A stretch of DNA of 64,000 nucleotides from Acanthochlamys bracteata (Eukaryota > Streptophyta > Magnoliopsida > Pandanales > Velloziaceae), in the NCBI GenBank assembly GCA_019914995.1, contig CM034127.1:1240001-1304000 (forward strand), read 5' to 3'. This document shows, piece after piece, positions 39,082 to 49,730 of this stretch (its first letter is position 1; every line of letters starts with the position of its first letter). The position numbers and the translations under genes were made by a program. The notes beneath the pieces are model-generated. The model did no database searches and had not been told where the DNA came from. It saw only the letters and a program-made list of their open reading frames with translations.

Positions 39082-40434
39082 GTGAAGCATGGTTGTAGGA
39101 TATATGTGCTTAACTAGCAACTTTTTGGTTATAAGTCAGAATGTTTTTGTTCATTGTTTTGATTTCTGGTTCTTTTTCTTGAGTTAGATGTAATTGAATT
39201 GCTTATTATCATGTACAAGTATATGCGGTAAATAGGTTTGTTATGTTTGCTTGGTTGGCATTCCTGTACTCTCTAGAATAAACATAAGCTTTGATGGTTC
39301 GAGTCTCTTGATATTAGAAATTGTAGTGGTTCCAGGATGCCAAGTACGACCAAATACTTAACATGTTCTAAATCCTTAGGAGACGAAGCTCTCACAAAAA
39401 TTTACATAAAGCGCTGTCGTTAGCAACCACTATGTGAGGAGATGCTTGGGGTGTTTTTAAAAAAATATATTTTTTAAAAAGAATAATTTAGAGATTTTTA
39501 AAAAGTAAGTTTATTTTTTGTAATAATAACAAATTAATAAACATAGTATTTTTGTAACATTTTTATATTTTAATATATATATATATATATATATAATAAA
39601 AAGTTTATTTGAAAATTATAAAATTAAAATTAAAATTAACATGAGTTTATAAGTAATTTAAATGTCACCTAACAATCTAGTAGCTTCTTCCGATTTTTTT
39701 TGCATCTAATTTTGTTTTTCAAAAAATATTTTTGAATAATTTTATATTTTATTTATTTATAAATATTTATTTTAAAAAGTTGTTTTTAGAAATTTATATT
39801 TTTAAGAAAAAATGTCTTAAAATAACGCTATTATTGCATTTCTAACACTAATTATAGTAATATAATATTAGAATTAATTATGTATTAGACTGTTAGAAAC
39901 ATTTGTTATATTATGATATCATAAACAAGTGGTCTTTTTTATCCTCAAAATTTTTCATACAAGTATTTCGTTTTCATGATACGAGTGGATCGGAGATCTT
40001 CTATAGAAAACTTCTTCCACATATGTGTTTCTTAATACAGTCAAATAGTTTTTTTTGACTTTGTTAATATATTCAAAACATTTATTAAAAACAGTCCTCC
40101 ATTATTTAAATATTTTCCATAATTTCATTAAATGAATGAATATCACGATCAATAATCTAGTACTTAATGGTTTAAAAGAGCTGATCTTTTCGAATATTCT
40201 TAACCAAATGCTTAGAAACCACAAGTTGCGGAATAGGACCCGGTTCTCCGTGACGATAAAGCCAAAAGTTGTGATTCTCTCTGAAAAAGCGATTTTCCAA
40301 ATAAGCTGGCTTAAAAGATAAAAAAAAAGGTCGCTTTTCCTTTTTGTGTTCTCTGTTTATTATAAAGGAAAGCCATTAGTAGTTCAATTTGTGCTCGAAT
40401 CTTTCTTTCTTCAGAAAGCTGAACAATTGCAGAG
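39082..40434. other. SUA 3' flank and AT-rich repeat DNA
   Basis: The SUA 3' UTR lies in the first 200 bases. From about 39430 to 39860 the sequence is extremely AT-rich, with a (TA)n run near 39573-39594, poly-A/T blocks and ttttaaaaa motifs. Its start gcttggggtgtttttaaaaa resembles the ends of the small AT-rich elements at 9600 and 54624, but homology is not firm. 39900-40380 is unique-looking; the 61-codon frame at 40136 is not supported. Confidence 0.45.
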
Positions 40435-42533
40435 ATGGTGAGTTCTTCCAACTCGAACGAAGAACAGAGGTATTACGGTGTTTTCTTTTCTGATGAATTT
40501 GGTTTTTTTTTCCTGAAGATTTTTTTATGAAGCAAAATGGGAAAATTGAGTTTTGGCTTAGGAATAGAGTTTCTGAGAGAAATGTTGGTCTGTCTTTCTG
40601 AGAGAATTCATGGTTCAGAAATTTGTTTGTTGTAAAGAGCTTCTGGTTTCGTGAATGGACCATTATTAATCTTTTCATTCACGTTGTGTGGGGTGTTGAT
40701 TCTGGAATCAATTTCAGTTGTTATAATGTTTAGGATTCCATTTGGATTTTGTTTTGGTGAAATGGTTGTTATCTTGAAGTTGACGAACTAATATTGGATA
40801 CCTGAACCAAGAGTTTCATGTATAACTGCTTCGCTATATCTCCAGAACGAAAATGGTAACCCTTTTCAAGATCTCTTTTCTTGATACAATTTTTATTGAA
40901 GGTTTCATGACTACACAGGTTGTAATTGTGATTTTGTGCATAAGAAAGAAAATTCTAAATTGTTTGACGATAGTGAAAAGTTTACATAATTTCTAGTTTT
41001 ACATACAGAACAAGTATCAGAGATTGTCGAAGTGTCCCTTGATTTTTACATCGGTTGAGGTTTACTATTGGCTCCAAGAAATTTTACTGAGCTTTCAGCT
41101 CATCAATCATTGAAATGCCATTTAAATTTAGAAATTAGCCAATAGTTGTCAGCCTGATTGCGTTGCTTTTCTTCTTATATGAACTGATTCATAGATTACT
41201 AATTGTTTCACTGCTGCATTTTGAGAAAAAGTTGACTATCTAATCTTAAACATCATCAGACTAGTAGACTGTGCTTAAAGCTGACATCCTTGTTGGCATT
41301 TCCATCATGTTTGTGGTGGCATCACATGTGTTTTCTCATTTCCATTTGCTAGTAGAATTCATGTTAATGTTTCATTTATACTGTGCATATCTGAGCACTC
41401 TGAGTAAACAGTAAAAAATCTTTGAACATTTGATGGTTCTTTACCTTCTGCCATGTTTGTTGTTGATCTTATTTCACTGTTTGGTGATGGTTCTTTGCCT
41501 CTGTCATCTTTGCTGTTTATCTTATTTCGCTATATTGATCTCCTGAATTTGCTTCATTTCAATTAATTGCAGTATACAGTCACTTGCTAAACTTGCTCCA
41601 CTGGAAGCGGTTCTATTTGACATTGATGGGACGTTATGTGATTCTGATCCCATTCATTATTATGCTTTCCGTGAAATGCTGCAAGAGGTAGGACTTCCCT
41701 TCACAAAGCCTGTTAAAAACATAGATACTTATTTTGAGTAACTGTTTGAAGATTACCTGTTTTCCTGCAGATTGGTTTCAATAATGGAGAACCTATAACT
41801 GAGGATTTCTTTGTTGAGAAGATCAGTGGTAAGCATAATGAGGACATCTGCACTATATTATTCCCGAATTGGGATCATGACAAAGGCAAGAAGTTCTTGG
41901 ACGACAAAGAGGCTATGTTTCGTAGGTAACTCCTATTTGTATCCACCTGACTTTTTCTCACGTTCAAGACTTAGGATTAAGCAATGGCAACTTGTAGGTT
42001 GGCAGAGAAGCAGTTGAAGCCAGTGAACGGTCTTCATAAACTTTGCAAATGGATACAAGACAGAGGCTTGAAGCGAGCAGCTGTCACCAATGCTCCAAGG
42101 CTGAATGCAGAGCTCATGATTTCCATCCTGGGTCTATCTGATTTCTTCCAGGTGCTGGTAGTCGGTGATGAATGTGAAAGAGCAAAACCCTTTCCTGACC
42201 CTTACCTAAGGGCACTCAAGGATCTAAATGCTTCTCCTGATCATACATTGGTGTTTGAGGTTTATTTCCCTCTTTACCATGATGATTTATCATATCCTAG
42301 TCTTTGTTTGTCACTTACACAGAGTTGTCTCTGATTTTCTGAAGGATTCGGTGTCTGGAATAAAGGCAGGGGTAGCAGCAGGACCACCTGTTATTGGTGT
42401 GACAACAAGGAACCCTGAGAAGTTACTTATGGATGCTGGAGCAACATTGCTGATCAAGGATTTTGAAGATAAAAAGCTTTTGAAGGCTTTGGAAGAACTA
42501 GAGAAAGATGTAACTAGCAAAGAAAAGCCATGA
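40435..42533 (+). CDS. SGPP: HAD-superfamily sugar-phosphate phosphatase, SGPP-like
   Basis: A HAD phosphatase of the subfamily of Arabidopsis SGPP, a broad-range sugar-phosphate phosphatase. Exons 40435-40469, 41573-41687, 41771-41925, 41998-42259 and 42345-42533 total 756 nt (251 aa), with GT-AG junctions. Motif I is FDIDGTLCDSDP with D28 nucleophile and D30; the cap domain runs over roughly 45-110 (GFNNGEPITEDFFVEKISGK). Motif II is AAVTNAP, motif III K is in ERAKPFPDPY, and motif IV is VFEDSVSGIKAGVAAG. No transit peptide is seen, so it is presumably cytosolic. The first intron is 1.1 kb and splits the short N-terminal tail from the domain. The apparent donor at 41828 (gtaagc) is read through, because the continuous frame matches the family. 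Confidence 0.93.
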
Positions 42534-43158
42534 CTTTATACAACATACTATCACATTTACCATTTTAAGCTACTTGAAACGTTCAGAAAGGAACAGTATA
42601 GTAGTACCAAAATTTTTCATAGCAGTTCAACGTCTCTTGTACAACAGAGATGTCAAAGTTTATGTAGTTGAATAAGACTTTTTGGTTCTACAACTCTAAA
42701 TGGAAACCTACAAAAGATGATGGAGCGCAGCCCCAAATTTATTCAAAACAGATTGTGATTACGGTAAGGCTTCTACCTTCTGCCTCATTATCTGTTGTTT
42801 CCAGTCTTCCAGACCGGAGCTTTCTACTGCATTTACTTCTTTAACCTTCCGCAGAAACATATCTATTACCATGAAGACAGTTATACACTGCATAGAACTG
42901 CAGCTCTAAACCAAAAAATTTTCGTAAAAATCTTCCACACTATATTTACTGTACAGAACTGGATACATAAGCATAATTGTGGATCATTTACAATGGATTC
43001 CTATCGTGATGCTGTTTTATAAGAAGCTCATACAAAGAAGGCATCAAAGAATTAAATCTGTGGTCTAGGACACACTTACTGTGGTAAATATCGAAGAAAT
43101 GATGGAACCAGTAATCACAACCCACACAACTGTATGGCACAAAACCGAAAACTACTGC
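42534..43158. other. Convergent 3' flanks of SGPP and the DRP1-like locus
   Basis: This gap holds the 3' UTRs of two converging genes. The plus frames at 42795 and 43081 overlap untranslated sequence or the antisense of the DRP1 last exon and are not supported. No repeat is seen. Confidence 0.5.
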
Positions 43159-46100
43159 TCATCTGCTCCAAGCAACTGCATCAATTTCATCTCTGGCAGA
43201 TTTGTACAATTCAAGCCTCTTGGCAGCTTCTTGTCTCCGTTCCATCAATTCTGGATCCTCATTCAAAAGCTTTGCGAGCTGCTTCCCCTGTGTTGGAAGT
43301 AAACTTCATAAATTACTATTACTAAACAAAGTAAGAGAGCATTCAGTAATCAATCAAGAATAGCATACCTCTGTTTTTCCGATTTGTGTATAGAAGTGAT
43401 CCAACAGTGACCTCTTAGCTTCTCTCACTTGACAATAAACTGCCGCCTTTGGGATGGTATTCGCGAGTTGCTCCCCTACCAAGCGTACAAAGAGGACACA
43501 TTCGATGCTATCCTTCTGTAATAGGCTTCAGAATAGCGGTCCAAGGTAGGTGCAGATGGATTGCCTCCTTTCTCCACGTCCACAGGGAGTCTTCTGAAGA
43601 ATTCTACAGTTAAGTATGAAGCTTCCATGTCAACCAACCGCAATACTGTTTTACGACTGTCATCACGAAATCTGTCCAAGGCTTCATATGTAGCGGTTGC
43701 TATTTCATATTGGAGAGCTGGAAACCTACGAAGCTCCTGAAATGAGATGACATGAGCTAGGACTAGGTGAAATAGTTACTTTTAAGAACAAGACATTCTG
43801 TATAAAGAGATATGGATAGAACATTAACCTGAGTTTCTCCTATGGACTTTCTAATTATTTCCTTCAAGACAAAATGCACCTGCAATTCATTAATAATTGA
43901 AGATCATGTCTTATTCTTGTCTTCCAGAAAAATAGTATTGCTGCTGTATGAACGAACAAAGGAAAAAGCTTTTAAGGAGTAGAGTCATACAGCATCAACA
44001 GTCGCTTCAGCTGGGCCTCTGAAATAACTAAGTGCGCCTTCAATTAGACGGCGGTAACCTTGCTCAGGAGCAATAAGATGAGGTTGATAACCATCAGCCT
44101 CAGAGACCACTTTCTTCACGTTTTGCACGGAAAGATGCCTGTCAAATGGAAGCTTCTTTAAAGCAGCGGGCAGTTGATTGTCAAAAACCCCATAAATCTG
44201 ATCTCCACCAGGCCAGCTGTTAACAAGTAGGAACCTAAACTTCAGAGCAATAATTATAAATGCCAAAACTTACAGAATATTGTACTAAATCTAGATAGAC
44301 CAATGCATAAAACACTCCAATTGACAAATAAACTTCAATTGTAAGTCTGGAATGAATGTTAATCGGAACACAAGAGACTGCAGTCAGCATGTAAGAGTAG
44401 TTTGTAGAGGAAACAGTCGAGGAGATTGGAGACATACCCTCCATCAAGATGCTCTTTAAACACTCGGTCAAATGCACGGCATAGATCCAAGATAGTATAT
44501 AACTGAGCCTGTAAAAGCAGAAACACATCTACAGTCAATCACCTCCTACTTAGTGCGCATCATTATAAATCTGTTAGAAAGCAACAATATAATGCCTTAC
44601 CCCAGCATCAACGGCAATTGGCCTACCAAGACGTTCCATCTCTGACTCCAGTCCATCAATAGCTCTATTTATCAAATATGTAATACTTGGAATACGAGCC
44701 TTGCTTACTGACTCTAGATGCTATTAAAAAGGAAGGTATTCATGTTAGGACTTGAGAGAAGTATTCAACTAATGATTGCTTGCATCATCATGTATGATGA
44801 TAATCTTACCTGTGAAAGAAGTTTGGCAAGATATTCAGAACCCATTTTGTTGGCCAAATGTGCATAATCAGGACTAGTTGCAAAGTACTCCCGCTCCCTT
44901 TTCCTTGCAGCAACCATATCAACGCTGTTGTATATATCTGCCTGTGAACGGTTTACAACTCCAACCCATGGACGCTGCAGGCAGTATGCTCTGCCCTGAA
45001 GAACCTGAAGACGAGAGCATGCTCAGTTTAAAGAATGACAAAGTGCTTTAGGAACAATTACACTGAAGGGATTGTTGACTCACATCAAGTGCATTTGTTC
45101 CCTTATCCATAAGATCCAGCTTCGTCAATACGCCAAATGTCCTTTCACCTGAAAAAAGCATTTTGTACAGAGCTTGTATTGAGTATCAAAACGAAATTCT
45201 TCATTTAATATTCAGTTAGGAGTAGGTACTGCTAGGTACCAGTAGGATCCACTTCCTTAGCAAGTTTTATGGCATCAGATGTTGCGATATCTTGATTAGC
45301 TGGGGATATTGCTAATATGATGCAATTTGGCTGCATTACAAAGTGCAGACCACCATAAGCAAAACAGTAATGGTCTAAGGTAAAAATGCAATTCTGATCA
45401 TAGAAGTAGAAAAGAAAGGCGTAAGCGGAAAAAAGAAAAAAAATGGCAATCCTGTATTTTCTTTTAGCAATAAACTAAATTACTACAATTTTTCATAATA
45501 ATTCCTCCTTGTCAATCTAGATCACAATATCCTAAATTCTCCATGGCCAGGCCAGAGGCCAGCTAGTATAGTTGAAAGGCTAGATTCTCTCCTTCATTGA
45601 TTGTGAGATCACAGGAATTGATTTCTGGATCATTGCATTTATCATGAGCCTAGTATATTCGTAAAGGGTTCACTGTATTCCAATTTAACATAGTCAGTTT
45701 AACCTTTTTTTCAAATTCCTGCACGAATCAGAAGCATCTCGTAGTTATTTCCACCTCTAAGCTACTTAGATGTGAACTTCTTATGCTTTCTTATATTAAA
45801 ATTTCCCTTTGAAAGCATTTGCATTTATATTAAGGAAAGATAGATAGTGTAAGAACCTTAAAAGATGGTGGCACCATGCTTTTGTGCTAAGTTTGATGCT
45901 TGGACATGAATAACTGTTCTCATATAAATTCTCCTTTGGAGCAAAACACCATGATTTAATAGACCTTATCTTGCAAGCAGTTTATTATATTATGCAAACT
46001 CACACTACCAACTCATGACACCATCTGCAAGTGAAATCCAGGATCATGGAAGGAGAAACAAAAGTGGGTTGTTTTCAACTAAAATCAACACTAAAAAACC

Positions 46101-47217
46101 AAGATCATTATATTCAATGAAAATCAACCAGGGACAGAAAGAGAGTACCTTTTCAACATATGATCTGACCATTTTGTCAATATCCGCAACAATGCTATCT
46201 GGCTGACCCTCTGCAGGTAGGAACTTTTTGCGTTATATAAGAAAGCTAATAGACGAAGTCTGAATCATCATATCCATAAGAAGAATTCAGATCATTAGGA
46301 GCACATACCTACTGCAACCTTGGTCAGACCAGGTAAATCAATCAATGTTAAGTCCACAACTGCCAAAATAAACAAGATGATCAATCAACCAATGCCTGAC
46401 ATAACCTAACCGACAAGTTGGGCAAAAGCAATATAACAAGACTATCCAAAAAGAGTAAAAGAAACAATGAGTATCCAGTGGAAACAAAAAACTAAGGTGG
46501 CCTGCTTATTGCATAAGAAACAAAACTTTTAGGTTGCATTGAATTATCTCACAAACCACAAAACATAAGATTCATCGGTTCAGCTGAACACCTTAAAAGT
46601 GTAACATATTCAAAATGGAAATTTCCTTACCATTGGGAGAATATATGCTGAGTTGAATTGGAACTGGTGATATCTGCCGGCTTCGCCCCGTAACTGTCAG
46701 TCTCATCTTGAATTTCCTTGCGTACTAATGCTGATTAACACAAAACATCAGCTTATTAATCAATCTTTTCCTCATAAGGGATGCATTAAAGCCGCTAGAA
46801 GTTGCTAAACTCAAAAGTATGCACAAAGGCACATGTTATAGTGAGCACTTCTATGCTTAAGTAACATTTCTCATTTGTTAGACACACGAAGGTTCTTGAA
46901 GACATGAGAACTACACTGAACGAATCTCTACTGTCAAGGTAGTATTTGTGATGCACTAATTTTAACAGAATTACTTTCTTCTCAAAACACAAATGATACT
47001 AATGCTGGCTGCAACAGTTCTAAATGGACAGTGCATATGACTGCACAGTGTACGAGTTGCTGAAAATCTGGCCAAGGAGAAGTAGTAATCACCTGTCCAC
47101 CAACAACAGCAACAGAAGGAAGAGCTTCCCACGATCACCGCCGCCGAAATCACCGAGAACGGTGCAGGCACGTTGAATCCTGTTAACCAAACCGATCAAA
47201 CTCTCCATCGTCGCCAT
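43159..47217 (-). pseudogene. Dynamin-related protein (DRP1 type) pseudogene without P-loop
   Basis: DRP1 GTPases act in membrane fission at the cell plate and in endocytosis. From the start (47215-47217, MATMESLIGLVNRIQRACTV) most exons are recognisable: VVDLTLIDLPGLTKVAV (G3), [55 protein letters not shown] (G4), the [10 protein letters not shown] exon, middle-domain exons ([28 protein letters not shown]), and a GED end at AVAWSR (stop 43159-43161). Several things are broken. Exon 1 loses frame near 47131, where the reference-like frame resumes after a small deletion. No exon encoding the SGKSS P-loop or the LPRGSGIVTRRP stretch exists between exon 1 and the exon at 46627-46725. That exon has lost about two bases near 46695. 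The exon ending near 43377 has lost about one base near 43489, giving an in-frame stop. Splice sites of the other exons look intact, suggesting recent decay. Confidence 0.85.
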
Positions 47218-48787
47218 TCTGTTCAGTCTTTCTGTATTGATTTCAAAAAAAAAAACTTGAAGAAGTTTGTTTTCTGTTGTTGATGTTTGAAACTATCGAA
47301 ATGAATGAATCAATCGAGCAAACAACGAAAGAACGAAGAAGACTCGAGAGCGCGAAAACGAAACAACAGAAGATGAATGGAAAACAGAAAGCGGTTGAGT
47401 TGAGCGGTTGATTGATACAGTGTTCCGACAATGTAACATCTGGTAGATAAGCATTCATCCAATTATGACTCTTTTTTATCTCGCCGACAACTGATTGGTT
47501 TGATTTTCTTACGGACGAAGAAAGAAGACGTCCATGATGCTTACTGGTTTGATTACTGTCACGTAGATGAGCAGGATAGATTAAATTTATCACTGGTTTT
47601 CAATTATCTTCTTTCCTTCTTCAGGGAGTCATGAAATGTCTGAGCTGGCAAGTGACGTATCACTAAACCCAAGCGGTCGTCTACTTGACAGTTACTGTAA
47701 ACCGAGCCAAGGTACGTGAAATTTGATGGACGGTACTGATGTTTAGAAATGGCGATGTATGATTCAATCTAAAATTAACCTAAAATTAAGATTAAAAAAT
47801 TTAATCTATATAAATATATAAATTAGATTAGAATTAAAAAAATTTGATCTGTTTATTAAATAAGTCGATCTGAATTAATTCAAAATTGATCCACCAATCC
47901 GAAATATAATTTCTTAAAAGAACAATTTTTAATTTTTTTCTTACCATATAATAAAACATTAACAATAAAAATAATTAATAATAGTAATTTATAAATTATT
48001 AAATTATATTATATTTATAATTAATCGTTTATTTTTATATTTTAGTAAAAAAGCAGTGTAAAATTAAAATTATAATATTATCGAAAGTATTATTATGTAT
48101 ATATTTTTTTAATAACAAATTTGAATTTTGTATAAAGATTTTATGAAAAAATTTTATTAGATAGATATGTTTATCAAAATTTTTATCAAAATTATTAGTA
48201 TATATTTATAATTATAAAATTTTAACTGTTATTATATATTTTCAAAAAATAAAAATAAAAATAATAATTTTTATAAAATTATAAGTGAATGAGATATAAT
48301 GACTAAAATATCTTAAATAATAATAAATACTGTATTATTAAATTTTTGAATCTATTTTTATATATTATCTAATTTTTTAAAAATAAATTTATAACATATT
48401 TTAAAAATATTTTATGTTTAATATTTTCTATAAAATATTTATAAATCTATTAATAAATATATTATTATTAATAAATTTATATAATATTTTAAATTACTTT
48501 TAAATATATAATATACTATTATTTAATATAATAATAATTAAAGATCTTGCCGAAGCATAAGAATTCAAATATATCAACTTTAGCATCAACAAATTACGTA
48601 CAAACTCTCAACAACAACAACAACAACAAGCTATATACAAACCCTCTCACTACTCTCTCATCAACAATATCAACATCAACAACGATCTCATACTTTAAAA
48701 GATCTCATACCTCACTACTCCCTCAGCCTCGCTACGCTCTCACTAATCTTCTTCTTCTGCCAACAAAATTACATAAGATTACGGGCT
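47218..48787. other. DRP1 upstream region and AT-rich repeat DNA
   Basis: 47218-47640 is the leader/promoter side of the DRP1 locus. From about 47735 to 47920 there are gattcaatctaaaattaacc and aagtcgatctgaattaattc phrases that recall the dispersed repeat at 21340 and 54215. Sequence to 48540 is almost pure A/T with no structure I can name. 48610-48632 is a (CAA)n microsatellite. The 88-codon plus frame at 48547 is low complexity and not supported. Confidence 0.4.
48610..48632 (+). repeat. (CAA)n microsatellite
   Basis: A run of about seven to eight CAA units (caacaacaacaacaacaac), followed by looser CAA-rich sequence to 48680. Confidence 0.8.
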
Positions 48788-49480
48788 CTATAAATCTAGT
48801 TGGCAAAAACTAAAGTATTGAGGGTAATGATTTTTCCACTTAATACTGGTAATGTCAGTCCACAACATCTGAACCATCCTCGCTCTTCTGTAAAACTCAG
48901 ACAGCTGCTGGTCAAGCTCCTCCTTTTCTTCTAGCCTCTTGCTTTAGATGAAGATTTCTTTTCACTATTGTTATGTTTATACTCTGAAGATTGAATTATC
49001 CAGAATCAGGCTGCATATAAAAGATACTATGAAATGTACTTTTAGCAATGATAAAAGAAATTGTAATAAGAAAACTGAGATAACTGCAATGCAAAGGAAG
49101 CACAGGAATAATGAATTTCTCAATAGGAAACACATCATCAATGTATGAATACCGATTATTCCTTGCATATATCATTTGCCCTATATATACAACCATAAAA
49201 CCCCTAAAACATATAAATTCATTATAACCCACTAAATAGAAGATAATTAGATCTCAAAACCACAATAAAAGCATCATATTAGCACCATCAAACCACACTA
49301 ATACACAATTACAAAAACCACCAAAACAGAAAGTACATCATTACCAGTGGCGGTGATTGAATCGAAGCTAGGGCTCTGACGATCTCTACCAGACGAAGAA
49401 AAACTAGAGAGAGAAACTAGAGAAAGAGGGACAAAGAAAGAAAAACTCTAATAGCCGGACGATGGAAAGCGTCTTTATAC
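48788..49480 (-). pseudogene. Coiled-coil 3' exon plus leader/promoter, middle not found
   Basis: A minus-strand terminal exon at about 48788-48926 reads RLEEKEELDQQLSEFYRRAR, then MVQMLWTDITSIKW, ending CQLDL and stop at 48788-48790. It looks like the charged end of a coiled-coil protein. I do not recognise the family; a kinetochore or spindle subunit is only a guess. Upstream on the same strand, 49346-49440 looks like an untranslated first exon with a ctg|gtaatg donor, and gtataaag (about 49472-49479) is a TATA candidate. No ATG-led coding exon joins the two. It is either a truncated copy or a gene whose small middle exons I missed. Confidence 0.35.
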
Positions 49481-49730
49481 TTGGATGATAACGGCGGGGA
49501 AAGTCTGGATCACAGGGAGGGAGGGGCAGCAGAGAGGAACGGACATTTTATTTCGGCAGAAGGCAGCAATTGCCAAACAAACATTTTATTGTTTTATGTT
49601 TTTTTTCAGCGAAAAGCTGAAAAAAATTACATCCAAACATGCCCAAACACTTTCACATAGAATGCTGGGAACGGAGTTCACTTCCATCAAGCAAGGGTGG
49701 TAAGACGGTGAGTAAGAGTAGTAAATTGAT

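Noticed and set aside
39430..39860. Matrix attachment region or origin-like AT-rich tract
   Set aside because: Composition alone does not support such a call; repeat DNA is a simpler reading.
41828..41998. Possible donor gtaagc at 41829 in SGPP exon 3
   Set aside because: The frame continues through it with residues expected for the family, and the total length only closes if it is not spliced.
48547..48813. 88-codon plus frame Thr/Asn/Ser-rich
   Set aside because: Built on a (CAA)n microsatellite and antisense to the coiled-coil exon; no features.
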